Assembly: GCA_902776435.1 (NCBI GenBank)
Contig: CACYQB010000005.1
Span: 149,656-213,655, forward strand
Source: an uncultured Bacteroidales bacterium
Lineage (GTDB): Bacteria; Bacteroidota; Bacteroidia; Bacteroidales; Muribaculaceae
Direction of reading: 5' to 3'
Length of the DNA stretch: 64,000 nucleotides
Below the pieces are notes generated by a model. That model was not told the origin of the DNA. It did not search any database and saw only the letters and a list, made by a program, of their open reading frames with translations. Within the stretch, counting starts at the first letter, position 1. Each line of letters begins with the position of its first letter. Shown one piece after another: positions 6,318-15,723 of this stretch. A program made the position numbers and the translations under genes.

Positions 6318-7950
6318 TGACTATGGGAAATATAAAGAATATGCCAATGATGTGATTGCTGGCAAAGTGGTAGCTTGTGAGTACGTGAAAATGGCTTGCA
6401 AACGTTATCTGGATTTTTTTGACCGTGATGATATTGACTTCATACCCACAAAAGCAGATAAGGTTGTCAAGTTTATTGGCAAACTCAAACACTTCACAGG
6501 TAGCCATAATGGTAAGCCATTCACGCTGCAACCGTGGCAGAAATTCATTGTTTATTCCCTTTATGGGTTTTATCACAAGGATGGTTCACGGATGGTCAGA
6601 AACGCTTACATTGAAGTTGCACGTAAAAACGGCAAGACAGCATTGGTGGCAGCACTATGTTTGTATCACTTGATATATGATGGTGAAGCAAATGCACAGG
6701 TGATATTGAGTGCCACAAGTGCAAAGCAAGCCAAAATCTGTTTTGACATGTGCAGCAATTTCCTCAAGCCACTTGACCCCAAATCAAAGTATTTTAAACG
6801 CTACAGGGACAGCATCAAGTTTGATGCAACCACATCTTCATTGCACGTTGTAGCTGCTGATGCTTCACGTCTGGATGGCTACAATGCTAGTATGTTTGTG
6901 TGTGATGAGTTGCACGAATTCAAGGATGGTTCTGTGTTCAATGTACTGCAATCTTCACAGGGTATGAGGGACAACCCATTGGCAGTTTGTATCACCACAG
7001 CTGGTTTCAACAGGTCAAGTTTCTGTTACAGTATGAGGTCATCAATGGTTGAACTGTTGCACGGCAAAAAACAGGATGATTCACAGTTTGCCATTATCTT
7101 CACGCTGGACAAAGATGATGACCATGATGATGAAACCAATTGGTGTAAATCTTCACCCAATTTAGGGGTCACGGTGAAAAAGGAATATTTGAGACAACAG
7201 GCACAGCAAGCAAAGAACAACCCAACACTGTTAACCTCATATCTGACCAAATTGCAAAATATATGGCTTAGTAGCAGTGAAGAATGGATTGCAGCGGATT
7301 ACATCTTCAAGGCACAACAGCAATGGCAAGTCACAGACTTTGATGAACCATTTGCATACTTGGGTGTTGACCTTGGTAGTACAAGTGACTTGACGTGTGT
7401 GTCGGTGATGATACCCCATGATGACCAATACCATTTCCGCAATTACTACTTCCTACCATCTGAGCAATTATCAGTCAACCCCAACCGTGAACTGTACAGG
7501 TTATGGCAACAGCAAGGGCATTTGATTGTGACCCCTGGGAATGTCACCGATTATGACAGCATCTTGACAGAAATATTGAAACTGAATGAACAGGTGCAGA
7601 TTGTCCAAGTATCTTATGACCAATGGAACGCTACACAGTTTGCAATCAATGCCACTGAGCAAGGAATAAATCTATTGCCATACAGTATGAGCATTGGCAG
7701 TTTGAACAGGCCAACCAAGGAACTTGCAAGGCTGTTGCTGTCTGGTAAAGTTGAAATCTATACCAACCCAATTGACAATTTCTGCTTTGAAAATGTGGTC
7801 ATAAAGCGTGATTTCAATGACAATGAGAGACCCACCAAAGAAACCTATAACAGCAAAATTGACGGTGTATTGGCAATGGTTATGGCGCTGGGTGGATATT
7901 TGACAACTGACCACTATGATAACACCGTAATGGGGTTAAATTTTGGTTAA
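6310..7950 (+). CDS. terL: Terminase large subunit
   Basis: Packaging ATPase and nuclease of 546 residues. The Walker A region reads EVARKNGKTALVA, Walker B reads MFVCDELHEF, followed by a coupling motif around CITTAGF. The nuclease half begins LGVDLGSTSDLTCVSV, with the first metal-binding Asp. Length and order match Terminase_1 proteins of HK97-like siphoviruses. I prefer ATG 6310 over a TTG at 6295 because the overlap with terS is then short. Confidence 0.95.
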   Translation: MTDDYGKYKEYANDVIAGKVVACEYVKMACKRYLDFFDRDDIDFIPTKADKVVKFIGKLKHFTGSHNGKPFTLQPWQKFIVYSLYGFYHKDGSRMVRNAYIEVARKNGKTALVAALCLYHLIYDGEANAQVILSATSAKQAKICFDMCSNFLKPLDPKSKYFKRYRDSIKFDATTSSLHVVAADASRLDGYNASMFVCDELHEFKDGSVFNVLQSSQGMRDNPLAVCITTAGFNRSSFCYSMRSSMVELLHGKKQDDSQFAIIFTLDKDDDHDDETNWCKSSPNLGVTVKKEYLRQQAQQAKNNPTLLTSYLTKLQNIWLSSSEEWIAADYIFKAQQQWQVTDFDEPFAYLGVDLGSTSDLTCVSVMIPHDDQYHFRNYYFLPSEQLSVNPNRELYRLWQQQGHLIVTPGNVTDYDSILTEILKLNEQVQIVQVSYDQWNATQFAINATEQGINLLPYSMSIGSLNRPTKELARLLLSGKVEIYTNPIDNFCFENVVIKRDFNDNERPTKETYNSKIDGVLAMVMALGGYLTTDHYDNTVMGLNFG

Positions 7951-7956
7951 AGCAGA

Positions 7957-7975
7957 CTATTTATAATATATCAGG
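7957..7975 (+). promoter_or_regulatory. AT-rich start-proximal motif before portal gene
   Basis: CTATTTATAATATATCAGG, 15 bases before the portal ATG at 7991. Same family as the motifs at 5596, 11988, 15393 and 24261. Confidence 0.55.
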
Positions 7976-7990
7976 TAAGTTAATTTGACT

Positions 7991-9211
7991 ATGGGATTTT
8001 TTAGGAAAAAGACACAGGAAAAAAGAGAAAATGAACCGTTGCAATATGTGACCCCTTGGGGGGAAGCATTGACATTTGGCACACTTATCAACCGCTATTC
8101 ATCAATGAATATCAGTGCTGTGTTTGCAGCAACCAATCTGATTTCAAACACCATTGCAATGTTACCCATCAAGGTTTTAATCAATGGTGATGAGGGCAAG
8201 AACGAAATGAACAACCACCCATTAAACTTGGTGCTGGGTGAACGTGACAATGATAACCTGTTATCACGTTTTAATCTGATTAAGATGATTGTGCAGTCGG
8301 TCATAATCAAGGGTAATGCATTCTGTTACATACAGAGGGCACAGGATGGTTCTGTTTTGGGTTTGCGTTATCTGGAAGCGGGTGACGTGACCATCAATTA
8401 CAACAAACAAAAAGATATGCTGTACTATGATTGCCCGATTATTAGCAAAAAGCACATTGAGCCAATTGATATGCTGCACTTTGTACTTCACAGTTATGAT
8501 GGTATCACAGGTATTAGCATCTTGAGTTATGCAGCACGTACATTGGGTATAACCAACGCATCCGAAAATGCGGCTAAATCATTCTTTGAAAACGGCATGA
8601 ATGTCAATGGACTGTTAAAGGTAAACACACCCATCAACCAAAAACAAAAGGATGAAATAAGACAGTCATGGCAACAGGCATACAGCGGCAATGGTGGTGG
8701 TTTGGCAATCATAAACGGCAATATGGAGTACCAGCAATTGACACTTTCACCTGAAGACAGCCAATTGTTATCTTCACGTCAATTCAATGTTGCAGACATT
8801 GCACGTTTCTTTAACATCAATCCATTACTGCTGGGTGCTGAGAGTGGTGCAACTTATTCTTCATTGGAAATGTTGCAAAATGCGTTTCTGGTGCATACAC
8901 TTCAACCATATATTGCCATGATTGAATCAGAGTTTAACCGCAAACTGTTGAAACCATCAGAATCCAATTTGCAGGTCATATTGGAAACCAATGACCTTAT
9001 GAGGATTGACAAACAGTCCCAAGCCAACTATTACAAAACAATGGTTGATGCTGGTATCTTATCACGTAATGAGGTAAGAAAAGAAATTGGCTACAACGGT
9101 TTTGAGGGTGGTGATGAACATACCATTGCATACAGTGACACTGCACAAAACACACTTGAAAATAACGAGGAAAACACAACAGATACAGATGATACGGATA
9201 ACGAGGAATGA
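7991..9211 (+). CDS. Phage portal protein, HK97 family
   Basis: 406 residues forming the dodecameric ring at the capsid vertex through which DNA passes. The sequence shows the HK97 portal pattern: AVFAATNLISNTIAMLPIKV near the N-terminus, VKGNAFCYI-like segment, FNVADIARFFNINPLLLG in the stem region and an acidic C-terminal tail. A TTG two codons upstream is less likely than ATG 7991. The end overlaps the next gene by 23 bases. Confidence 0.93.
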   Translation: MGFFRKKTQEKRENEPLQYVTPWGEALTFGTLINRYSSMNISAVFAATNLISNTIAMLPIKVLINGDEGKNEMNNHPLNLVLGERDNDNLLSRFNLIKMIVQSVIIKGNAFCYIQRAQDGSVLGLRYLEAGDVTINYNKQKDMLYYDCPIISKKHIEPIDMLHFVLHSYDGITGISILSYAARTLGITNASENAAKSFFENGMNVNGLLKVNTPINQKQKDEIRQSWQQAYSGNGGGLAIINGNMEYQQLTLSPEDSQLLSSRQFNVADIARFFNINPLLLGAESGATYSSLEMLQNAFLVHTLQPYIAMIESEFNRKLLKPSESNLQVILETNDLMRIDKQSQANYYKTMVDAGILSRNEVRKEIGYNGFEGGDEHTIAYSDTAQNTLENNEENTTDTDDTDNEE

Positions 9212-11378
9212 TGACATTGCGTTTAACGTAAATGAAGTAAGGGGCAAAGGTGACAGATATAAAATCACCTTTTACACGGTTAACAGTGCCGTGAACATTC
9301 AAAAGACTGACCAAGATGCTACCAATGGAATCATTACACTTAATGGGTCTGAACTTATGACCATTGGTGAGGGTGTTATGAATTTCCGTGTGGATAACAT
9401 TGCACCAAATGCAGGTTACAATGATGGTGTGTACAATTCATCATTCACACGTACCACCAAGTATTATATTGTCTCTGGAGTAGTCATACCTGATGGTGAA
9501 GATACAGAAACGGTCATTGACCTCATTTCAGAATTACAAAACAGTGTCAGTTCAGAAATCACAAGGTCAACCAACAAAGACAATGCACATGATGCAGCAT
9601 TGGCAAATGTTTACACCAAAGCAGAAATTGATGATATGTTGGATGACATTGACGTAACGGTGACAGAAACTGACCCCACTGTACCATCATGGGCAAAGCA
9701 ACCCACAAAACCAACTTATACGGCAAGTGAGGTTGGCGCATTGCCTAGTTCAACAGTCATTCCATCAAAGACCTCAGATTTGACCAATGACAGCGGATTT
9801 GTAACAGGTAGTACAATCTATGTCGGTACGTGTACAACAGCGGCTGCAACAATGCCAAAGGTTTGCACCGTTGAACAGTTCCCCACTGACAGCCACAACA
9901 AACCCATTATTGGTACTGTGATTGCAGTGAAATTCACCAACACCAACACACTGGGTATCAACAGGGGGTTAGATGTCAATAGCACAGGGTCTGCACCTGT
10001 TTTTTACAATACTGGAGTAAGTGCAACCAACAATCATTACGGTTATGCTAACAGATATATTCAGTATATGTGGGATGGCACAAATTGGGTTTGGCTTGGT
10101 TGGAGTTATGACAATACTGCAACCTATACCAACTTTGCACTTGGACAAGGTTACATTGTTCAGAGTAACTCATCAGCAAGTGCAAACATAACAGCCAGTT
10201 CACGAGATTACACATTAACAACAGGTGGCATTGTTGTTATCAAATTCAATTATGATGTGCCAGCTGGCGCCACACTTAATATCAACGGTAATGGGGCAAA
10301 GGCAATTTATTATAAGGATGCAGCCATTACCGCTGGCGTTATCAAGGCAGGTGACACAGCCTCATTTATTTACAGCACATACTACAGACTTATCAGTGTT
10401 GACAGTTGGCAGAATAATGATGAGAAACAAAAAACCATCATAAAATTCAATGCAGTATATGATGAAGATTTGGATGATGATATTTATAGTTTCACAGATG
10501 TCAATAATACGGCATTGACACATGGACAAGTGAAAACTATTTTATTGGATGGCACCAAAGATGTCCATCTATTATCTACTGAAGGATATTATTACAATCT
10601 TGCCAGTTTTGATGATGATGGAGAATGCTATTCATGGAATTATTGTTGCAACGTGGGTTATAACTCTTTTCATTTGTACATTGAAAACTACTATGATGAT
10701 GATAATATACTAATAACTAATGCAACAGTAACCATTCCACAGAATTTAAGCAAATTTGGTTGGGGTTATGCCACACAATTTGGTAACAGTTCTACCGCTA
10801 TAACAGCACAGATGTCAAATTACACAGCAATAAATGGTGGTTTTGTTGCCGTAAAGTTTAGAACAGATGTTGGCAATAATGCCACATTAAACATTAACAG
10901 CAAGGGGGCAAAAGCCATTTATTATAATGGCAAACAAATCAAGGCAGGTATCATTCATTCCAATGATTTTGCAACTTTTGTATTTGCAGATAACAGATAT
11001 AATCTTATAGATGTTTCAGTACAGAAAAGTAATGATTGCTATAATGCAACACCTACCGTTTCTTCAGGAACTGCAACATATACTCTTGATGGATATGGTT
11101 TTTATGAAATTGAAGGTTGGGGGTCATCTAATGTCACCAAAGTTGAAATAAACCTGGTTGGCAACGAAGGAACGGAACCATTGCACACTATTATGTTTAG
11201 AGCGAACCCATTAGATATGTCAAACGTCTCAAATTTTTCAATAAAACATGGAAGTACTAGTGTGGCTTGGGCAGGTGAAACCCCAAATGGTTACTGGGGA
11301 CATTTTGGTGAAGACATTAATTGCATTTTAGTTAAAGTATATGCTTGTGAATATGCATCATTCCAGTCATGGCAATAA
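9189..11378 (+). CDS. Head fibre or adhesin-like protein with internal duplication
   Basis: About 729 residues from ATG 9189. The N-terminal domain (DDIAFNVNEVRGKGDRYK) resembles BppU-type baseplate or fibre N-termini. A collagen-free coiled segment follows near SEITRSTNKDNAHDAALANV. Two copies of a roughly 90-residue domain are visible, at about 10130-10402 and 10750-11020, each with TTGGIVVIKF or NGGFVAVKF, then ATLNIN-G-GAKAIYY. Its place between portal and protease suggests a head fibre or decoration rather than a tail fibre, but function is not shown. A longer frame from 9087 would overlap the portal by 125 bases. Confidence 0.7.
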   Translation: MIRITRNDDIAFNVNEVRGKGDRYKITFYTVNSAVNIQKTDQDATNGIITLNGSELMTIGEGVMNFRVDNIAPNAGYNDGVYNSSFTRTTKYYIVSGVVIPDGEDTETVIDLISELQNSVSSEITRSTNKDNAHDAALANVYTKAEIDDMLDDIDVTVTETDPTVPSWAKQPTKPTYTASEVGALPSSTVIPSKTSDLTNDSGFVTGSTIYVGTCTTAAATMPKVCTVEQFPTDSHNKPIIGTVIAVKFTNTNTLGINRGLDVNSTGSAPVFYNTGVSATNNHYGYANRYIQYMWDGTNWVWLGWSYDNTATYTNFALGQGYIVQSNSSASANITASSRDYTLTTGGIVVIKFNYDVPAGATLNINGNGAKAIYYKDAAITAGVIKAGDTASFIYSTYYRLISVDSWQNNDEKQKTIIKFNAVYDEDLDDDIYSFTDVNNTALTHGQVKTILLDGTKDVHLLSTEGYYYNLASFDDDGECYSWNYCCNVGYNSFHLYIENYYDDDNILITNATVTIPQNLSKFGWGYATQFGNSSTAITAQMSNYTAINGGFVAVKFRTDVGNNATLNINSKGAKAIYYNGKQIKAGIIHSNDFATFVFADNRYNLIDVSVQKSNDCYNATPTVSSGTATYTLDGYGFYEIEGWGSSNVTKVEINLVGNEGTEPLHTIMFRANPLDMSNVSNFSIKHGSTSVAWAGETPNGYWGHFGEDINCILVKVYACEYASFQSWQ

Positions 11379-11401
11379 TTGAAAAACAACATACAAACAA
11401 T

Positions 11402-11965
11402 ATGGAAAAGGAAATCAGAAACATTCAGAATATGATAAAACGTGCAGGTGAGGAATCACGCACAGTTGAGGGTACTGCCATAGTATTCAATTCAGACAGT
11501 GTTGACATGGGATTCATTGAGCAGATTGACCCCACCGCTGTTACCGAGGAAACAATCAGGTCAAGTGACGTGTTTGCCTATCTTGACCACAATGACAACA
11601 GGGGTGTATTGGCAAGATGTAAAAACGGTAATGGCTCACTCCAGTTGTGGCTTGATGAAGCTGGGCTGCATTACAGATTTGAAGCACCAAAAACACAGCT
11701 GGGTGATGAACTGTTGAGTTATCTGTCTAGGGGTGAAATCACGGCATCATCATTTGCGTTTACGGTTGCAAAGGGTGGTGACATTTGGTCAAGGGACAAT
11801 GATGGCACTGTAAGACGCAAAATCACAAAGATTGATAGACTGTTTGATGTATCACCTGTATTTCAACCAGCGTATGAGACCACCAGCGTAGCACAACGCA
11901 AAGTTGAAGAAATCAATACCATTATGGAAAAACTGAACGCATTGTCAAAGAAATTTGAAGATTGA
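11402..11965 (+). CDS. Prohead maturation protease, HK97/S78 family
   Basis: About 187 residues. It cleaves the capsid scaffold region during head maturation. Typical S78 segments are visible: EGTAIVFNS near the N-terminus, VFAYLDHND with the catalytic His, and SRGEITASSFAF with the catalytic Ser, followed by DVSPVFQPAY. It precedes the capsid gene as usual. ATG 11402 (MEKEIRNI) is preferred; ATG 11369 would overlap the upstream gene by ten bases and is possible. Confidence 0.9.
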   Translation: MEKEIRNIQNMIKRAGEESRTVEGTAIVFNSDSVDMGFIEQIDPTAVTEETIRSSDVFAYLDHNDNRGVLARCKNGNGSLQLWLDEAGLHYRFEAPKTQLGDELLSYLSRGEITASSFAFTVAKGGDIWSRDNDGTVRRKITKIDRLFDVSPVFQPAYETTSVAQRKVEEINTIMEKLNALSKKFED

Positions 11966-11987
11966 CAAATCATTTTGCAAACAAGTC

Positions 11988-12008
11988 CATATTTATAATA
12001 TATAAAAG
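11988..12008 (+). promoter_or_regulatory. AT-rich start-proximal motif before prophage capsid gene
   Basis: CATATTTATAATATATAAAAG, 11 bases before the ATG at 12020. No good -7 TAnnTTTG box is seen between this gene and the protease gene. Confidence 0.6.
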
Positions 12009-12019
12009 CATTTAAGACT

Positions 12020-13306
12020 ATGAAACAACCGATTAAAAGGGTGAACAGTTTACAGTTAAAAGACCAAAGGTCACAGATTACCAAACAGGCAAATGAAATC
12101 ATTGAACTTGCCAAAAAGGAAGTGCGTGACCTCACTGATGAAGAAGCACAGAAAATTGAAGATTATGAAAACCAAGTCAAGGAACTGGATGAAGAATTAA
12201 AGGCATTGCAGTCACGTCTGGAAAACCTCAGATTTGGTGATAATAATGAAGATGAGGATGAAGACAATGAAACCCCATCAGAGAATAATGAAGAAGAAAA
12301 TAAAAAAGAACGTTCTATGAAGAAACAATCATTTAGTTTAGTTAAGGCAATCCGCAGCATTGCCAATGGTCAGCAGCTCGATGAACTGACCGCAGCAGTT
12401 ATTGCAAAGGGTAACGAGGAAGCAAGAAAAGCTGGTATTAGCACACAGGGACAAATCCAACTTCCTGAGAGCCGTGCAGCCGTAACCGTAGCAACTGAGG
12501 GTGAAGACGTAGTTGCAACTGACCTGTTTGACATTCTTATGCCGTTAAGGGCAAAGAACGTGTTGGTACAGGCTGGTGCAAAGTTCATGGGCAATCTTGT
12601 CGGTGACGTTCAAATCCCCGTGATGACCGCAAACAACGTAACTTGGAAGGGTGAAGTTGCAAGTGCCGCTGATGGTGCTGGCACATTCAGCCATATCACC
12701 CTGTCACCACACAGACTGACCGCATACGTTGACATTTCAAAGCAGATGTTGGTACAGGATTCCGTTGATGTTGAAAACGCAATCCGCACTGACCTCATTA
12801 ACGCAATCAACACCAAACTTGAAGAAACCATCCTTGGTAATGGTGACGGTAAGGAAGGTGGCACAACCGTTGTTGCACCGCTTGGTATGCGTAATGGAGT
12901 GACTGCAACCAGCGTTACAGGTTATGACAAAGTATGTGAGGTTGAATCAAATGTTGAGGATGCCAATGTACTTGGTGAATGCGTTTACATCATGAGCAAT
13001 AAGGCAAAGGCTGCATTGCGTGGTATGATTAAGGGCACAAACGGAACTGGAATGGTGTATGAGAATGGCAGCGTTGATGGCACAAAAGCATTCAACACTT
13101 CACACCTTGGTACTGCAAAGACCTACATTTACGGTGACTTCTCCAACCTTGCAATCGGTTCTTGGGGTGGTGTTGACATTACCGTTGACCCATACACACA
13201 GGCAGCAGCTGGTAAGGTACGCATTGTTGTCAATGCATTCTTTGATGCAAAGAAACTCCGTGATGGTGCATTTGCAGTCGGTACTATTGCAGCCGCTAGC
13301 AACTAA
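12020..13306 (+). CDS. Major capsid protein, HK97 family (prophage)
   Basis: 428 residues. The first 110 form a helical, highly charged delta/scaffold region (KEVRDLTDEEAQKIEDYENQ, then an acidic NEDEDEDNE stretch) that the protease would remove. The mature part shows the HK97 fold pattern, for example LMPLRAKNVLVQAGAKFM, SPHRLTAYVDISKQML and the C-terminal VRIVVNAFFDAKKLRDGAF. It is unrelated in sequence to the interrupted resident capsid protein. Confidence 0.95.
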   Translation: MKQPIKRVNSLQLKDQRSQITKQANEIIELAKKEVRDLTDEEAQKIEDYENQVKELDEELKALQSRLENLRFGDNNEDEDEDNETPSENNEEENKKERSMKKQSFSLVKAIRSIANGQQLDELTAAVIAKGNEEARKAGISTQGQIQLPESRAAVTVATEGEDVVATDLFDILMPLRAKNVLVQAGAKFMGNLVGDVQIPVMTANNVTWKGEVASAADGAGTFSHITLSPHRLTAYVDISKQMLVQDSVDVENAIRTDLINAINTKLEETILGNGDGKEGGTTVVAPLGMRNGVTATSVTGYDKVCEVESNVEDANVLGECVYIMSNKAKAALRGMIKGTNGTGMVYENGSVDGTKAFNTSHLGTAKTYIYGDFSNLAIGSWGGVDITVDPYTQAAAGKVRIVVNAFFDAKKLRDGAFAVGTIAAASN

Positions 13307-13337
13307 TTTAATAACCCACTAAACACTTCAATCAATT

Positions 13338-13664
13338 ATGTACTTGCAACTTTTTCAAGTTAAGAAGCATTTGAACATCAATGATGACTTCCATGATGAT
13401 GATGAATACTTGGTTGACCTCATTATGGCAGCTGAGAATGTTGTACAAAAGCATATTGACGTGGAGTTGGCTGACTTAGAAGATGGGGATGGCAACATAC
13501 CATCCCCACTTTATCAAGCAATGTTGTTTCTTGTGGGTAACTACTATGCCAATAGGGAATCCGTTGCATTTGCGTCTGTACAGGTATTACCACACGCTTA
13601 TGATTACCTTATTGCCTTATATAAAAACTACAACGGTCCACACGAGGGGACAAGCACATTATGA
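13338..13664 (+). CDS. Head-tail connector, gp6-like
   Basis: 108 residues, beginning LQLFQVKKHLNINDDFHDDDEYLVDLIMAAENVV, the pattern of HK97 gp6-type adaptor proteins that dock on the portal. First of a chain of four overlapping connector genes after the capsid gene. Confidence 0.88.
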   Translation: MYLQLFQVKKHLNINDDFHDDDEYLVDLIMAAENVVQKHIDVELADLEDGDGNIPSPLYQAMLFLVGNYYANRESVAFASVQVLPHAYDYLIALYKNYNGPHEGTSTL

Positions 13665-13978
13665 TTGCTGGCAGATTAAATGAGGTGGTCAAGATATTCA
13701 GACCAACAGAAACCGTCAATGAGTACGGTGAACGCACAACTGAATTTGCTGAACTGTACACCACCAGAGCAAAAGTTGAATACAGCACAGGCAACAAAAT
13801 CATTGAGAACGATGAAATTGTTTTCAGTTATGCCAAACGCTTTTATGTTAGGTCATACGTACCTGTTACTGAGACAGACCAATTGGAATGGCAAGGGAAA
13901 CGGTACAGGATTCTAACCCTTGAACAAAGACGTGAGTACAATGATATTGTCATAAACACTGAGTTAATCAATGAGTGA
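13661..13978 (+). CDS. Head closure / head-tail joining protein
   Basis: 105 residues, N-terminus AGRLNEVVKIFRPTETVNEYGER, the hallmark of the SPP1 gp16/phage_H_T_join family. It closes the connector after packaging. It overlaps the preceding gene by four bases and the next by eight. Confidence 0.88.
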   Translation: MIAGRLNEVVKIFRPTETVNEYGERTTEFAELYTTRAKVEYSTGNKIIENDEIVFSYAKRFYVRSYVPVTETDQLEWQGKRYRILTLEQRREYNDIVINTELINE

Positions 13979-14459
13979 TACGGTTAAAATAGACAGCACC
14001 CAAGTTGACAACCTGCTGGACACACTGGATGACCAAGAGGTTAAAAACAACATACTGTTTGAAGCGGTTAAAGCTGGCGCAAAGGTACTACAACAGACAA
14101 CCAAAAACTACTTCAGACAAAAGGTTGGTGAAGCAGCAACGCATTATTCAAGGTTTATTCAGAAACCCTTTGAAGATGGTATCATTGTAAAAGCAGATAA
14201 GTCATACTGTGAGGCAAAAGTATCAATCATGGGTGACCACAGGTTAAAGTGGTTTGAAAAGGGCACACAAGACCGTTATACCAAGGGCAGAAAAATAGTT
14301 GGCTATCAACGTAACCGAGCAATCAGAGAGGGCAAAGGACATTGGACAGGAAGAATGACTGGCCAATACTTTTTCAGGGATGCAAGGCAAGACACAAACA
14401 GAATAGATGAAGCGATGGCGCAATCAATCAATAACGCATTAAACAAACTGATGACATGA
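13971..14459 (+). CDS. Tail completion protein, HK97 gp10-like
   Basis: 162 residues, with the family pattern of a helical N-terminus (LFEAVKAGAKVLQQTTKNY) and a C-terminal half with KWFEKGTQDRYT and an aromatic ring segment. Overlaps the next gene by four bases, as expected in this conserved order. Confidence 0.82.
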   Translation: MSDTVKIDSTQVDNLLDTLDDQEVKNNILFEAVKAGAKVLQQTTKNYFRQKVGEAATHYSRFIQKPFEDGIIVKADKSYCEAKVSIMGDHRLKWFEKGTQDRYTKGRKIVGYQRNRAIREGKGHWTGRMTGQYFFRDARQDTNRIDEAMAQSINNALNKLMT

Positions 14460-14839
14460 AAAACTTCAAAGTTGGTAAGGAAATAGTGACCATATTGTCT
14501 GGAGCAAGTAATGTGGTTGAAGCATTGGGCAACAAAATCTTCCCATTGGTGGCAGTTCCCAATACCACATTCCCATTTATGGTTTACAGACGTAGTTACT
14601 ACACACCAGCAAACAATAAAGACTATGAGGGTGAAAAGGTCGGTGTTGAGGTTATCATTTGCGCCACAAAATATGAAGATGGAGTTGACATTGCAGACAA
14701 AGTTGCAACCGCATTAAATCACGCACGTACAACAATGATTGATGATGTCAATATAACCAACATCAAAGAAGATTTTGTTGAAGACACATTCACCCAGCAA
14801 ATCAATCTGGAAATCACACTGAAAGACACAAATGAATAA
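14456..14839 (+). CDS. Tail terminator-like protein (DUF3168-type)
   Basis: 127 residues. The region KIFPLVAVPNTTFPFMVYRR followed by a strand-helix pattern (VEVIICATKYEDGVDIADKV) is typical of tail terminator proteins capping the tail tube. Position between gp10-like and tail tube genes agrees. Confidence 0.82.
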   Translation: MKNFKVGKEIVTILSGASNVVEALGNKIFPLVAVPNTTFPFMVYRRSYYTPANNKDYEGEKVGVEVIICATKYEDGVDIADKVATALNHARTTMIDDVNITNIKEDFVEDTFTQQINLEITLKDTNE

Positions 14840-14864
14840 TAAAACTAAATAGTACTATAAAGTT

Positions 14865-15320
14865 ATGAGTAAAATTCAAGGTGGAAATCTTATGTTATTT
14901 ATTGGTGGCAACTCAATTGCTTATGCTACCAACCACACGCTTGAGATAAGCGGTGAAACCAAAGACACCAGCAATAAGGATGAAGGTGGTGGCAACTGGA
15001 AATCAGAAGAAGTGGGCATCCTGTCATGGAGTGCCACAAGTGAAAACCTTTTCTGTGATGAAGGTGCTGGAAAAACCTATGCTGACCTGTTTGACCTGAT
15101 GGTGGCAAAGACCCCCATTGCAGCAGTGTTCAGTCTGAGGAATGAAGCAGACAGTGTTACAACTGTACCAGCAAACGGTTGGACACCCAAAGTGCCAAAG
15201 TACACAGGCAATGTGGTTATCACCTCACTGTCACTGAATGCACCCAATGGTGAGTATGCAACATTTACCGCTAACTTCAGCGGTGTCGGTGCATTGACCA
15301 AGGTAACCAGTGGCAACTAA
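14865..15320 (+). CDS. Major tail tube protein, TP901-1-like
   Basis: 151 residues; the N-terminus GGNLMLFIGGNSIAYATNHTLEI with ISGETKDTSNKD is typical of TP901-1-type tail tube proteins, which polymerise into the tail tube. A terminator hairpin follows, fitting the high expression expected for this gene. Confidence 0.9.
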   Translation: MSKIQGGNLMLFIGGNSIAYATNHTLEISGETKDTSNKDEGGGNWKSEEVGILSWSATSENLFCDEGAGKTYADLFDLMVAKTPIAAVFSLRNEADSVTTVPANGWTPKVPKYTGNVVITSLSLNAPNGEYATFTANFSGVGALTKVTSGN

Positions 15321-15348
15321 TAAGACACAAACACACAACCAAAAATTA

Positions 15349-15380
15349 TGGCAGTATCAGTGATTGGTACTGTCATTTTT
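15349..15380 (+). terminator. Terminator after tail tube gene
   Basis: TGGCAGTA (15349-15356) pairs with TACTGTCA (15368-15375), then five Ts. Confidence 0.75.
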
Positions 15381-15392
15381 GTTGTCAAGTGG

Positions 15393-15412
15393 CTATTTAT
15401 AATATATAAAAC
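15393..15412 (+). promoter_or_regulatory. AT-rich start-proximal motif before tail chaperone gene
   Basis: CTATTTATAATATATAAAAC, eight bases before the ATG at 15421; the best match to the shared motif. Confidence 0.6.
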
Positions 15413-15420
15413 AAAGGATT

Positions 15421-15723
15421 ATGAACAGAATTGAAATCAACGGAAAAGAGTACAACATCAAGTACACAATCAGGGCACTTTTTATCTTTGAACAAATCAG
15501 TGGCAAATCATTTAAATTGGAATCCCTGTTAGACAATTACCTGTTGTTTTACAGTATGATTTTGGCTTGCAACAGTGACAATGTTTTGACTTGGGATGAA
15601 TTTATTGACGCAATTGACAATGAGCCACAACTGATGGTCAAACTGAATGAAGCAGTGGAAGCACAGCAAAAGCAAGACAACATCTTCCATCAAGATGAAG
15701 ATAACGGTGAAAAAAAAAGTTAA
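15421..15723 (+). CDS. Tail assembly chaperone, upstream frame (gpG-like)
   Basis: 100 residues beginning MNRIEINGKEYNIKYTIRAL, a common start of tail chaperones of this phage type. It ends with EKKS and TAA at 15721. The last codons run through nine As (15710-15718), a slippery sequence that would let a share of ribosomes shift back one base and continue into the frame at 15726-16073. Place before the tape measure gene is where lambda G/T-like pairs lie. Confidence 0.85.
   Translation: MNRIEINGKEYNIKYTIRALFIFEQISGKSFKLESLLDNYLLFYSMILACNSDNVLTWDEFIDAIDNEPQLMVKLNEAVEAQQKQDNIFHQDEDNGEKKS
15710..15718 (+). promoter_or_regulatory. Probable -1 ribosomal frameshift site
   Basis: Nine consecutive As at the end of the upstream chaperone frame. 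The next frame is -1 relative to it and stays open through the slippery run; its only internal start is a GTG at 15726, so translation by frameshift is more natural. No strong downstream stimulator structure is obvious. Confidence 0.6.
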
